Source: Gammaproteobacteria bacterium (GTDB lineage Bacteria > Pseudomonadota > Gammaproteobacteria > Thiohalospirales > Thiohalospiraceae). From it: a DNA stretch of 45,800 bases. A model generated the notes under the pieces. It was not told the origin of the DNA. It saw only the letters and a program-made list of their open reading frames with translations, and ran no database searches. The position numbers and the translations under genes were made by a program. Position 1 is the first letter of the stretch. Every line of letters starts with the position of its first letter. The stretch lies in contig JAJRUV010000092.1 of the NCBI GenBank assembly GCA_024277595.1, positions 1-45,800 of the forward strand, written 5' to 3'. Shown piece after piece: positions 16,173 to 25,546 of the stretch.

Positions 16173-19100
16173 ATGCCGGTGTTGTCGTTCAGGGGAGCAC
16201 GGCTTGTCGCTGTCGGTCAGTTGACCGGCGGCCGAACTGTTTTCCCCGGGCTTCTGTTTCTGGCGGTTCTGCTGCTTGGCACCAGTGCATCAGCCGCCAC
16301 TCACGGCACCCAAATCGAAAACACAGCCCGCATCGACTACACGGTTTCCGGCGTTGGTGGCCAGACTGCCACCTCCAACACCGAGACCTTCGTCGTGGAG
16401 GGGATGGGCGTCAATGACAGCGCCAGCCTGCAGGTAACCCCTGATGTCACTGCACTGTTTGCCGGTGATCCGGTAAACCTGACAATCGGGCTTGGCAATA
16501 CTGGCGACAATGCCCTGACCGGCGGCAGCCTGATAATTACCGCGCCGCCAGGTTCTGCGGTGACCATCGCCGGGGTGATGGTGTCGGAGTCCTCTCCGGG
16601 GGTCTACCGCTATCCGCTGGCGGATCTTCCTGCTTACCAGACTTTTGCGTTGCAGGCGAAGCTGATCCCGCCCGTTGATGCTCCCGCCAGCAGCAGCCCG
16701 TTCAGAGTCGACTACCAGGCCAACGGCGCCATCCGCGCTACCACAACGCTGCCGCTGCAACTGAAAGCCCGCACCCGGGCGCTGCTGGAGCTGATGCAGT
16801 ATGCACCGGTAAATGGTGTGCCGCCCATGGTGGTTAATCTCACCAGTCATCAGCTGGCCGACGGGAACTTTGCCTTGATACCGGCGCCGTCAGTGCCAGC
16901 CGGAGGGGGCGCACTGGTCACTGATGCACCGCTGCCGCTGCTGCCTGCCGATACCTTCCAGCATAACCAGATCCTGTTCATCCGGCTGACCGATGCGGAT
17001 CAAAACCGGGATGCCGGGGTGCAGGAGCAGGTAGAGATCGAGTTCTCCGTCCCCGGCAATGCTGATCAGGAAACGCTGCGGCTGCTGGAGACTGCGCCGG
17101 ACAGCGGCCTGTTCAGCGGTTACGTTGCCCTGTCCAAAAATGCTGCGCAGCCTTATGACGGAGTGATTCATATCATCGCTGGCAAGGCAGTGCAGGCCAG
17201 CTACACTGACTCCACCAGCCTTGCCGAAGTGGCCGAGGCGGTGGCGCTGGTGGATCCCTTTGGTCGCCTGTTTGACAGCAACAGTGGTACCCTGCTGGAT
17301 GGTTATACCATCCACTTGCTCGATGCCGCCACCGGCCAACCGGCCACGGTCTATGGCGATGACGGGGTCAGCAGCTATCCCGCTATTCTGACAAGCGGTG
17401 GCAGCGCCACTGACGGGAGCGGTACGGAGTATGACTTCGGCCCCGGTGAGTACCGTTTCCCGCTGGTAGCGGCTGGCAGCTACCAGCTGGTGGTAGTGCC
17501 GCCGGAGGGTGCCCGCTACCACTGGCCGTCCGAACAGATGGATGAGCTGATGGCCGCGCTGCCCAACGGCCCGTTTGCACTCGATACCGGTTCGCGGGGG
17601 GAGGTGTTCAACATCCAGATCGGACCGCCGCTGAATCTGGATCTTCCCCTCGATTCCATGGATACGCTGCTGTTTGTCCGCCGCAGCGCGGGCAAGGCGC
17701 AGGTTGCTCCCGGTGATCTGCTGCCGTTCCGGGTTGAGGTGGAGAACAGCGTCGATGAGCTAATCAACAACGTGCTGTTGATCGACCGTCTCCCACCCGG
17801 TTTCCGCTACCGCAGTGGCACTGCCCGTGCGGATGATGCTCCCCTTGCCGATCCGGTCATCTCTGCCGATGGCCGCCAGCTGACTTTCTCTCTGGGTGAG
17901 ATTCCGGCACAGACGAACCGCCGGATCAGCTATATCGCTACCGTGGGCAGCGTCCGCCCCGGCAGGGAGATCAGCCGCAGCCGCGCCAGTGGCAACGGCG
18001 GGGCGATCATCTCCAACGAGTCCAGCATCTCCACGCGCATTGATGAAGAGCTGATGCGCAGCCGCGCCATTCTCATGGGGCGGGTATTTATCGAGCCGTC
18101 CGATAATGGCGGCGAGGAGTGGCAGGGCAAGGGGCTGGCCGGGATCCGCCTCTATCTGGAGGATGGCAGCTACACCGTTACCGATGAGCAGGGTCAGTAC
18201 CATTTTGCCGGGGTAACGCCTGGTACGCATGTGTTGCAACTGGATCTTGATACCCTGCCGGAGCAGTATGAACTGATTCCAGTGGAGAAAAATACCCGTT
18301 TTGCCGGCCGCCCCTGGTCCCGTTTTGTAGAGCTTCAGGGCGGGGCGCTGTGGCGTGCTGATTTTCATGTCGGCCTCAAACCGCATGAGCAGGGCAGCGT
18401 TCAGCTGGCGTTGACCAACGACCCGGAGATCAGGGACGGCGTAGTGCAGTATCGCCTCAAACTGGGTGGACAGGCGGCGGAGCTGAAGAATCTGCATTTG
18501 ATGGTGATGCTGCCGGAAGGGGCCAGCTATCAGGCGGGTAGCACGGATGGTGCTGGTGATCCTGCGGTAGGTGGCAACGCGCTGACCTGGCGTCTGGAGG
18601 ATACTCCGGCACAGTGGCAGAAGTTGCTGGCGTTCCGGGTGCGCATTGCCGGGTTGAAGCCGGGCAAGGCGGTGAACACCCGGGCGATGCTGCTGTTCGA
18701 TACACCGCAGAAAAAAGGGCAACGCAGCGCCATTGCCAAACACTGGCTTACTCCCCCCCGGCCAGTGGAGACCGCGCGCAAGCTGATCAAGTTCTCTCTG
18801 CGACTGGGGTTTGGCAGCCTGAGCGCCGAGTTGGGCGCCGATGATCGAGCCATGCTGGATATCCTGATCCGGCGCATGCGGGGCAAGAGCAATATCAATC
18901 TTACTGTGGTGGGTCACAGCGACAACCGGCCGCTCCGTAGCGCCGTCAGTCGCGAGCGTTTTGGTGATAACTATCGTCTGTCGCGGCAGCGGGCCGCCAG
19001 CGTGGCGCGCTATATCATGGACAAGCTGGAGATGAGCGATCTGCCGGTCAGTATCCTCGGCCGGGGTCCGGATGATCCCGTAGCCAACAATGACACCCGT

Positions 19101-22100
19101 GCCGGTCGTGCTGCTAACCGGCGAGTGGATCTTTACATACAGGCCGATGAGGTAATCGAATCGCTGCAGATGGAGCAGCCACAGACCGCGTCCATCCTGG
19201 AGAAGATTGTCGCTGCCATAATCCCTTCTGATGGTGCTGAAGCACTGCCGGAGAAGGAGAACCGGCCGCTGTACGACGAGGCCTGGCTGCAGGGAGCGGT
19301 TCCCGGTCTGGAGTGGTTGTCACCCCCGGAAGACGCGCTGCCAGCCATCCCCAGTGTGCATATTGCCATTAAACACGGCTACGATGAACGCGTCGAACTG
19401 TTGCTCAATGGCGAGCCGGTACAAACGGTCAATTTTGAAGGTATCAGCAAAAACCGGCGTGGAACCGTGGCGGTCAGCAGCTGGCGTGGTGTGGATCTGG
19501 CCGCCGAGGATAACTGGTTCGAAGCGGTGATCTACGATGCAACCGGCCGCGAAACCGGCCGCCTGGAGCGTAATATCCACTTCTCCGGCCCGCCGGTGCG
19601 GGGAGAGCTGGTGCCCTCCAAATCGCTACTGATCGCTGATGGCGTGACCCCGCCAGTGATCACCGTGCGACTGTTCGACCGGCAGGGCTATCCGGTGCGC
19701 GAAGGCAGTATTGGCGAATACCGTATTGCCCCCCCCTACCAGGCCGCGCGGCGGACGGATTTCCAGCGTACCGTGTTGCCGGGTGCGCCGGCCCAGCGGC
19801 GCTACTACCGGACCGGCAGGAATGGCGAGGTGCGTATCCGTCTGCAACCCACCACCGAAACCGGCGAGGTTCGTATCAAACTGCCTTTCGTGCGGGGCGA
19901 GCAGGGGGTATTCAGCGCTAATCTGCAGGCCAAACCGCGCGACTGGATACTGGTGGGGATGGCCGAGGGGACGGTGGGCTACAACGCGCTGAACGGTCAC
20001 GGGGAACCGCTACAGGGTGGCGGTGACGAAGATCTCTATCATGAGGGCCGGGTGGCCTTTTTCGCCAAGGGGCGCATCAAGGGGGAATGGTTGCTCACCA
20101 TGGCCTACGACAGTGCCAAACGCAAGCCTGAATCCCGTCTGTTTGGCACCATCCAACCGGATGCCTACTACACTATTTACGGTGATGCCAGCCGCCAGAA
20201 CCACGAGGCTGCCAGCCAGGAAAAGCTCTATCTGAAACTGGAGCGGGACAGTTTCTACGCACTGTTCGGCGACTTTGACACGCGCCTTGCTGATAGCGAG
20301 CTGTCCCGCTACAGTCGCAGCCTGACCGGTTTCAAGGCTCGCTATCATGGCCAGGAGTACGACATCGTCCTGTTTGGCAGCGACTCCAGTCAGGCTTTCG
20401 TACGTGATGAGATCCGCGGTCAGGGCAGCACCGGCCCCTACCGGCTGTCACGCAGCGAAGTCGTGCGCAACTCGGAGCAGATCACCGTTGAGGTGCGGGA
20501 TCGTTTCCAGAGCGAGCAGATTGTCGAGCACCGCACCCTGACACGTTTTGTGGACTACGATATTGACTACGACCGTGGCGTTCTCAACCTGCGTGAACCG
20601 CTGTTCAGCGTCGATGCCGCCCTCAATCACATCTTCATCATTGCCCGCTATGAATCGCTGGATCCGGGCGACAGCACCCTGACCTGGGGTGGCCGGGCGG
20701 AGCTGGCCGCAACCAGACAGAACTCAATTGGCGTCACCCATGTCGATGAAGGCGTGATGGGCGGCACATCACAGCTCAGCGGTGTCGATGTGGAGCACCG
20801 CTTCAACAGCAACACCCGGCTGCACATGGAGCTGGCGCAGACCCGCAAGCAGGACAGCAGCGGCAGGGGTGACTCCAGCGCCTGGTTGGCCGAGATCAAA
20901 CACCGTGCCAAGCGCTGGGATGGCCGTGCCTGGGTGCGTCGTGATGAGGAAGGATTCGGGCTGAAACAGCGCAACAGCGCCAGCAGCGGCACCCGCAAGA
21001 TGGGGGCGGAGGGCGGCTATCGCGTAGGCAACGGCGTCACCCTGAAAGGCAAGGCGTACCGCAACAGCAATCTGGTCACCGGAGCAGAGCGTGACCTGGC
21101 CGAGGTGCGTAGTGAACTGCTCAAGAACAGCACCACCCTCAAACTGGGTGCGCGCTCTGTGCGTGACAGACGGGCGGACGGAAACCGGCAGGCCTCCGAC
21201 CAGATGCTCACCGGTATCAGCCATCGTACACTCGGCAGGCGCCTCAACCTGCGCCTCGACAACGATTACTCGCTGAGCGGCGCGGAGAGCATTGACTTTC
21301 CCAACCGTACGCGCATCGGTGTTGATTACCTGGTTGCCACCGCCACCACCCTGTTTGCCGAGCAGGAGTGGACTGACGGTGCTGTACGCGCCACCACCCA
21401 TATCCGACTGGGCGTCAAAGCCAGCCCCTGGACCGGCTCCAATGCCTTCACTACCCTCAAGCAGACCCGGCGGGATGGCATTACTGCCACAACAGCCAAC
21501 GTGGGACTGCGCCAGAAATGGAAACTGAACAAGCTCTGGAGCCTCGATGCCGGGGCGGAGCAGGCGCGGGTGATCAGCGGCCGGTCTGCCGATCCCCTCA
21601 ATTCGAATGCGCCTTTCGCCAACGGCGCCGCGAATGACTTCAGCGCCGCCTCCCTCGGTCTGACCTACAACCCTGGCAACTGGTTGTGGAACGGACGGGT
21701 GGAAAAACGCGACTCCGACAGGGAAGATCGCTGGACCCTGGTCACCTCCGCCCAGACCACTCTGCGCGCTGATTTGAGCCTGTTGGCTTCCCTGCGCCTG
21801 CAGGACAGTCGCGCTCCATCCGGTACGGAGAAGCGCAACGAGAAACTGCATCTGGCGCTGGCCTGGCGGCCTGAGCGCAGCCGCTGGCTGTTGCTTAATC
21901 GCCTGGAACTGATCAATGAAAAGAGTCGTGGCTCGCTCGACAACACCAGCCAGCGCATAATCAACAATCTGAACAGCTACTACCGGGCCAGCGAACATTT
22001 GCAACTCGGTCTCCAGTACGGCGCTAAATACCTGACCGAAACCATCAGCGGCAGCGACTATCGCGGCCGTGCCGATCTATGGGGTGTGGAGAGCCGGTAC

Positions 22101-22364
22101 GATATCACTCCGCGCTGGGATATCGGTCTCCACGGCAGCCTGTTGCAGATACGTGATGTCGGCCAGCAAGAGTACAGCAGCGGAGCTTCAGTGGGGCACT
22201 CCTTCGTCGATAATATATGGATGAGTCTGGGTTACAACTTTAACGGATTTTACGACGAGGATTTTTCCCGCAGCCGCTATACGATGGAAGGGCCGTTCAT
22301 CAAATTCCGGATGAAATTCGATCAACAGTCAGTACGGGAACTGGTCAACTGGGCAGGGCGATAA
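16173..22364 (+). CDS. Giant envelope protein: DUF11-like, OmpA-type and beta-barrel-like regions
   Basis: The 2063-residue protein has a signal peptide (hydrophobic LLFLAVLLLGTSASA at about 27-41). At 42-75 is a domain like the preceding protein's (IENTARIDYTV...TFVVE). DUF11-like sandwiches lie at about 486-620 (VAPGDLLPFRVEVENSVDEL) and 740-843. A carboxypeptidase-regulatory/SdrD-B-like fold sits at 635-705 (LAGIRLYLEDGSYTVTDEQG). At 868-991 is an OmpA-type peptidoglycan-binding domain with VVGHSDNRP, LSRQRAASVARYI and GRAANRRVDLYI. From about 1257 to the end come many alternating, aromatic-rich strands typical of an outer-membrane beta-barrel. The last strand (GPFIKFRMKF) is followed by a 14-residue tail. 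It starts 4 bp after the preceding stop, so it is probably co-transcribed. Function unknown; an outer-membrane anchor or translocator is inferred. Confidence 0.75.
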   Translation: MPVLSFRGARLVAVGQLTGGRTVFPGLLFLAVLLLGTSASAATHGTQIENTARIDYTVSGVGGQTATSNTETFVVEGMGVNDSASLQVTPDVTALFAGDPVNLTIGLGNTGDNALTGGSLIITAPPGSAVTIAGVMVSESSPGVYRYPLADLPAYQTFALQAKLIPPVDAPASSSPFRVDYQANGAIRATTTLPLQLKARTRALLELMQYAPVNGVPPMVVNLTSHQLADGNFALIPAPSVPAGGGALVTDAPLPLLPADTFQHNQILFIRLTDADQNRDAGVQEQVEIEFSVPGNADQETLRLLETAPDSGLFSGYVALSKNAAQPYDGVIHIIAGKAVQASYTDSTSLAEVAEAVALVDPFGRLFDSNSGTLLDGYTIHLLDAATGQPATVYGDDGVSSYPAILTSGGSATDGSGTEYDFGPGEYRFPLVAAGSYQLVVVPPEGARYHWPSEQMDELMAALPNGPFALDTGSRGEVFNIQIGPPLNLDLPLDSMDTLLFVRRSAGKAQVAPGDLLPFRVEVENSVDELINNVLLIDRLPPGFRYRSGTARADDAPLADPVISADGRQLTFSLGEIPAQTNRRISYIATVGSVRPGREISRSRASGNGGAIISNESSISTRIDEELMRSRAILMGRVFIEPSDNGGEEWQGKGLAGIRLYLEDGSYTVTDEQGQYHFAGVTPGTHVLQLDLDTLPEQYELIPVEKNTRFAGRPWSRFVELQGGALWRADFHVGLKPHEQGSVQLALTNDPEIRDGVVQYRLKLGGQAAELKNLHLMVMLPEGASYQAGSTDGAGDPAVGGNALTWRLEDTPAQWQKLLAFRVRIAGLKPGKAVNTRAMLLFDTPQKKGQRSAIAKHWLTPPRPVETARKLIKFSLRLGFGSLSAELGADDRAMLDILIRRMRGKSNINLTVVGHSDNRPLRSAVSRERFGDNYRLSRQRAASVARYIMDKLEMSDLPVSILGRGPDDPVANNDTRAGRAANRRVDLYIQADEVIESLQMEQPQTASILEKIVAAIIPSDGAEALPEKENRPLYDEAWLQGAVPGLEWLSPPEDALPAIPSVHIAIKHGYDERVELLLNGEPVQTVNFEGISKNRRGTVAVSSWRGVDLAAEDNWFEAVIYDATGRETGRLERNIHFSGPPVRGELVPSKSLLIADGVTPPVITVRLFDRQGYPVREGSIGEYRIAPPYQAARRTDFQRTVLPGAPAQRRYYRTGRNGEVRIRLQPTTETGEVRIKLPFVRGEQGVFSANLQAKPRDWILVGMAEGTVGYNALNGHGEPLQGGGDEDLYHEGRVAFFAKGRIKGEWLLTMAYDSAKRKPESRLFGTIQPDAYYTIYGDASRQNHEAASQEKLYLKLERDSFYALFGDFDTRLADSELSRYSRSLTGFKARYHGQEYDIVLFGSDSSQAFVRDEIRGQGSTGPYRLSRSEVVRNSEQITVEVRDRFQSEQIVEHRTLTRFVDYDIDYDRGVLNLREPLFSVDAALNHIFIIARYESLDPGDSTLTWGGRAELAATRQNSIGVTHVDEGVMGGTSQLSGVDVEHRFNSNTRLHMELAQTRKQDSSGRGDSSAWLAEIKHRAKRWDGRAWVRRDEEGFGLKQRNSASSGTRKMGAEGGYRVGNGVTLKGKAYRNSNLVTGAERDLAEVRSELLKNSTTLKLGARSVRDRRADGNRQASDQMLTGISHRTLGRRLNLRLDNDYSLSGAESIDFPNRTRIGVDYLVATATTLFAEQEWTDGAVRATTHIRLGVKASPWTGSNAFTTLKQTRRDGITATTANVGLRQKWKLNKLWSLDAGAEQARVISGRSADPLNSNAPFANGAANDFSAASLGLTYNPGNWLWNGRVEKRDSDREDRWTLVTSAQTTLRADLSLLASLRLQDSRAPSGTEKRNEKLHLALAWRPERSRWLLLNRLELINEKSRGSLDNTSQRIINNLNSYYRASEHLQLGLQYGAKYLTETISGSDYRGRADLWGVESRYDITPRWDIGLHGSLLQIRDVGQQEYSSGASVGHSFVDNIWMSLGYNFNGFYDEDFSRSRYTMEGPFIKFRMKFDQQSVRELVNWAGR

Positions 22365-22390
22365 ACGGTCGGAGTACCGGATTTATTGTA

Positions 22391-22424
22391 TTGACGCATT
22401 CCATATAGACCAGCATTCTGGTCT
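22391..22424 (+). promoter_or_regulatory. Promoter with palindromic operator of the vapBC pair
   Basis: AGACCAG (22407-22413) and CTGGTCT (22418-22424) form a perfect 7-bp palindrome around CATT. A TTGACG -35 at 22391-22396 lies 17 bp before CATTCT, a weak -10 that falls inside the palindrome. This arrangement fits autorepression by the antitoxin-toxin complex; binding is inferred. Confidence 0.5.
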
Positions 22425-22449
22425 GAATGTGTATAACAGGAGATGTGTG

Positions 22450-22689
22450 ATGTTAAAAGAGATTGGCTCATATGATGCCAAAACCAAACTGCCGGAGATC
22501 CTTCGCAGGGTAGAAGCGGGTGAAGCATTCACCATAACAAATCGAGGGCGGGCGATTGCCGATCTTGTTCCAAGCCGGGTCAGCAGTCGCCTGAAAACTG
22601 AAGCCGCAATCAGCAACATGCTAAAGGCAAAAAAACACAGGGTAGCAGATGATGTGTTGGCCGGATTCAAGGAAAGCGGGCGGCGATGA
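22450..22689 (+). CDS. vapB: Type II antitoxin, Phd/YefM family (VapB)
   Basis: The 79-residue protein shows the Phd/YefM DNA-binding fold: LKEIGSYDAKTKLPEILRRV, then EAFTITNRGRAIADLVPS. The C-terminal 40 residues, basic and helical, would wrap the toxin. Start ATG 22450 is chosen because AGGAG lies 8 bp upstream and the family starts there. The stop overlaps the toxin start (ATGA), so the two are coupled. A palindrome in the promoter region suggests autoregulation. Confidence 0.9.
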   Translation: MLKEIGSYDAKTKLPEILRRVEAGEAFTITNRGRAIADLVPSRVSSRLKTEAAISNMLKAKKHRVADDVLAGFKESGRR

Positions 22690-23111
22690 CTGATTTCATC
22701 CTGGATAATTCTGTGGCCATGCGCTGGTTGATGGAGAGCGGGAAACGTTCGGATCAGAACTATGTTGAAGCTGTTCTGGCAAGTTTTTCTGACGCAGATG
22801 CACTTGTTCCCGGCCTGTGGCACTTTGAGGCAGCGAATGTTCTCATAAATGCGGAAAGGTGCTGTGAAATCAGTCTCGCAGAGGTAGATCGGTTTATTTC
22901 GCAACTGGAAAATCTCCCCATACGGGTTGATTCGTTAATCGCACATCAATCATTTGGCCGGACATTGACAATGTCCCGGGCCTGCAACTTGAGCAGCTAT
23001 GATGGAGCTTGTCTTGAGTTGGCAATACGTGAGGGTTTGCCGTTAGCTACTTTAGATAAAAAACTGATTAAAGCGGCAAGGAAAGCTGATGTGGAAATTT
23101 GTTTGAAATGA
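22686..23111 (+). CDS. vapC: PIN-domain ribonuclease toxin (VapC)
   Basis: The 141-residue protein is a PIN nuclease. The conserved acidic residues that hold the metal are Asp7 (FILDNSV), Glu48 (WHFEAANVL), Asp106 (SSYDGACLELA) and Asp124 (ATLDKKLIKAA), so the active site looks complete. Toxins of this family cleave tRNA or rRNA when the antitoxin is lost. The gene overlaps vapB by 4 bp. The pair sits between the giant envelope gene and the adhesin genes, and may stabilise the island. Confidence 0.9.
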   Translation: MTDFILDNSVAMRWLMESGKRSDQNYVEAVLASFSDADALVPGLWHFEAANVLINAERCCEISLAEVDRFISQLENLPIRVDSLIAHQSFGRTLTMSRACNLSSYDGACLELAIREGLPLATLDKKLIKAARKADVEICLK

Positions 23112-23194
23112 AAACGTTTGTATTTTCTCCCCGTTCCAGTGTGTAAATTCAGGTCAGTTCGAGTAAGACACAGCCAGAGAAAGGGATAAATGAT

Positions 23195-23346
23195 GTAACT
23201 ACTCAGCTCACCCCTGAAATCCGCCATTTCTGCGTTAAAAAATGGTCATTTACACATGTAAACTTCCGTTTTTCGCCTTGAACTGACGAATTTCAGGAGC
23301 AATCTGAGCAGTTGCCGGCAATATTGACTACTCGCTGAGTAGTTAC
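23195..23346 (+). mobile_element. MITE copy 2 (152 bp) with near-perfect 8-bp duplication
   Basis: It starts GTAACTACTCAG and ends CTGAGTAGTTAC, with flanks TAAATGAT (23187-23194) and TAAATAAT (23347-23354), 7 of 8 identical. It shares the tail CGGCAATATTGACTA with copy 1, so these two form one subtype. It ends 22 bp before the start of the next adhesin gene and therefore forms nearly all of that gene's leader. Confidence 0.85.
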
Positions 23347-23368
23347 TAAATAATTTCGATATTTCTCC

Positions 23369-25513
23369 ATGACGGATAATAATTTTCATATAACCAGACA
23401 GAGTGTAATTGATGATCAGCCAGTATTACCTGACTGCAATATTGAATCACAGGCAACAGAAAAAAATTTTCGGTTCGTGATGTTGACGGTGGTTTTACTG
23501 GCGATTATGTTAATGCCAACCAGTGAGGCTAATGGTGCTGTTTTGTATGTGCAGAAAGTTGGGGAGTTTTCTGCTGGATACAGTATGTTTGGTGTAGGAG
23601 ATTTTGTTGTTCCTGTTTTAAATGGCGTTTCGGCAGGAAACAGCATCATTGTGACATTTGTTTGGAGGGCGCCATCGTTTACCCTTTCATCGGGCCCAGA
23701 CAAATGCGAAGACACACAAGCCAACAGCTATGCTATCGATATAACCCTCTATGACAGCAGCACAGGTATGCATACAACGATATGTTCTGCCCATAACGTT
23801 ACGCCTCTGAGCACTAGCGATACTATTACCCTGTCTTCCAGCGTCATCGTCGCCAGTGGCGCGGCGGCAACGGCTCATGAGTTTTCCGGCCTGGCCTCCT
23901 CTTCTCCCCTTGATCAAACTGCCAGCGCGAGTGGGAGTTCCACTACTCCCTCTTCGGGCAACACTGCAGTGACAACGCAGGCGGATGAGCTACTCATTGG
24001 TGCCATCGGTGTTGGCGGGCCACCGACAGATGGTTTTACTCCTGGTGGCGGTTATACCGCATTAACCTCTGCAGGTTTCAGCGGTGGTTTTGAAGGCACA
24101 ATCCGTCCTGAATACAAAATTATTTCGGTAGCTGGAAACTATCAGGCTGATGGTGTCCTGAATCCTTCACGTAGCTGGGGTGCTGCAATCGCTACCTACA
24201 AGGCTGCCGCATCAACGACAAATATCACCCTCTCCGGTACTCTGTACAGCGACGAGGGAATCACTCCACTTGCCGGCCAAACCGTGCGTCTGCTGGTAGA
24301 TGGCGCCAGTGCAGGAACGGCTACCACCGATGCTTCCGGAAATTACGCCATTACTGCTGCCGTGGCCGCCGGTGATCAGTATATTCCGCTACTGGTTTAT
24401 GTGGATGATGGCCCGGTCGTTGGCACTACCGTGATGGTGCTGGATTCGACATTCCTCACTGCCATTGGCGATCTGGACATCTATGCCGACCATCTTGTTG
24501 TCCGCCGGGAGGGCGGTTATACAGCAATAAGCAACGGGGATATCAGTTACGCGGACGGGAACTATGCAGATACGGATATTTTATATTATGTGCCCGGTAG
24601 TGATCTCACTGTCCGTGGAACCAACACCGAGTTATATATTCCCAACGGCCACAGCTATACTCCGGGTGGCAACGTCACTACCGCCCACATCCGGATTGAA
24701 GGCACATTGACGGGAGGCAATAACACATTTACAGTCAGCGGCGACTGGACTAACAGTGATGTTTTTGTTCCCGGCACCTCGACAGTCATTCTGGACGGCG
24801 CAGGCCAGACATTGAACGGTACCACCACTTTTTACAACCTGACCAAGACGGTAACCAGCGCCGATACGCTGATTTTTTCCGCCGGCTCCACCCAGACCGT
24901 CACCGGGTCGGCAACACTGCAGGGGAGCAGCAGCCAGCTACTCAGCCTGCGCTCAGGTACTCCAGGTACGCGCTGGAACTTCAATCTTGCCTCGGGCGCC
25001 ACCAGAGCCATCTCCCACGTGGATGTGCAGGACTCCGATGCCTCCGGCTCGGATGCCGGTCTGCTCGAAATCAATCCGGCATTTTCCACCGACAGCGGCA
25101 ACAACGTGAGCTGGTTCGGAAATGCGAATATTACGGTTGTAAAGTCCAGCACGGTTATTTCCGATCCGGTAAACGGCACTGTAAATCCGAAACGCATTCC
25201 CGGTGCAGTGGTGGAGTACAGCATTCTTGTGAGCAATACATCGGGCGCGCAGGCGACCAATCTGACGGTTACGGATGATTTGGGCGCGGAGTCGGCCAGC
25301 CTGAATTTCGAGACAAACGGTTATGCGGCTGGCAAGGGGGTTCGGGTGATTGCACCCAATATCAACGGGGGTGTAGTGCTTGACTTGACCAATGCCGCTG
25401 ATGCGGATCAGGGTGACTATGGCGTCACCGCTGCCGATACCGTGACGGTGGGCGGGATTGTTCTCGATGGGGGAGAACAGGCCGAGATCAGGTTCCGGGT
25501 AACCGTCCGGTAG
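23369..25513 (+). CDS. Large secreted adhesin-like protein with C-terminal DUF11-type domain
   Basis: The 714-residue protein has an N-terminal signal sequence after a long lead (hydrophobic LTVVLLAIMLM at about 39-49, then EANGA). Residues 58-285 are a Ser/Thr/Gly-rich domain (EFSGLASSSPLDQTAS type). A carboxypeptidase-regulatory-like domain (LSGTLYSDEGITPLAGQTVR) follows at about 285-370. Adhesin-type beta repeats (SGDWTNSD, LIFSAGSTQTVTGSATLQG) lie at 455-580, and the shared C-terminal domain (STVISDP, NPKRIPGAVVEYSI, ending FRVTVR) spans 588-714. ATG 23369 has no visible ribosome binding site; an alternative is ATG 23480 at the signal helix. It is followed closely by a paralogue. A surface or extracellular adhesion role is inferred. 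Confidence 0.65.
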   Translation: MTDNNFHITRQSVIDDQPVLPDCNIESQATEKNFRFVMLTVVLLAIMLMPTSEANGAVLYVQKVGEFSAGYSMFGVGDFVVPVLNGVSAGNSIIVTFVWRAPSFTLSSGPDKCEDTQANSYAIDITLYDSSTGMHTTICSAHNVTPLSTSDTITLSSSVIVASGAAATAHEFSGLASSSPLDQTASASGSSTTPSSGNTAVTTQADELLIGAIGVGGPPTDGFTPGGGYTALTSAGFSGGFEGTIRPEYKIISVAGNYQADGVLNPSRSWGAAIATYKAAASTTNITLSGTLYSDEGITPLAGQTVRLLVDGASAGTATTDASGNYAITAAVAAGDQYIPLLVYVDDGPVVGTTVMVLDSTFLTAIGDLDIYADHLVVRREGGYTAISNGDISYADGNYADTDILYYVPGSDLTVRGTNTELYIPNGHSYTPGGNVTTAHIRIEGTLTGGNNTFTVSGDWTNSDVFVPGTSTVILDGAGQTLNGTTTFYNLTKTVTSADTLIFSAGSTQTVTGSATLQGSSSQLLSLRSGTPGTRWNFNLASGATRAISHVDVQDSDASGSDAGLLEINPAFSTDSGNNVSWFGNANITVVKSSTVISDPVNGTVNPKRIPGAVVEYSILVSNTSGAQATNLTVTDDLGAESASLNFETNGYAAGKGVRVIAPNINGGVVLDLTNAADADQGDYGVTAADTVTVGGIVLDGGEQAEIRFRVTVR
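24734..25180 (+). repeat. Duplicated adhesin segment, copy A
   Basis: This stretch aligns without gaps to 27338-27784 at a constant offset of 2604 bp. In the best part, around 25021-25080, only a few bases in 60 differ. It encodes the end of the beta-repeat region and the start of the shared C-terminal domain in both paralogues. Recent duplication or gene conversion is likely. Confidence 0.75.
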
Positions 25514-25546
25514 TTTCCGGAACCTTTGCACGAAAAGCAGACGGGG

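Noticed and set aside
17760-18917. Reverse-strand open frame (385 residues) inside the giant envelope gene
   Set aside because: Antisense to DUF11 and regulatory-like domains; His/Gln/Arg-rich composition without motifs.
20769-22004. Long reverse-strand open frame (411 residues) inside the giant envelope gene
   Set aside because: It is antisense to a clearly coding barrel region, has low-complexity composition and no ribosome site; a GC-rich shadow.
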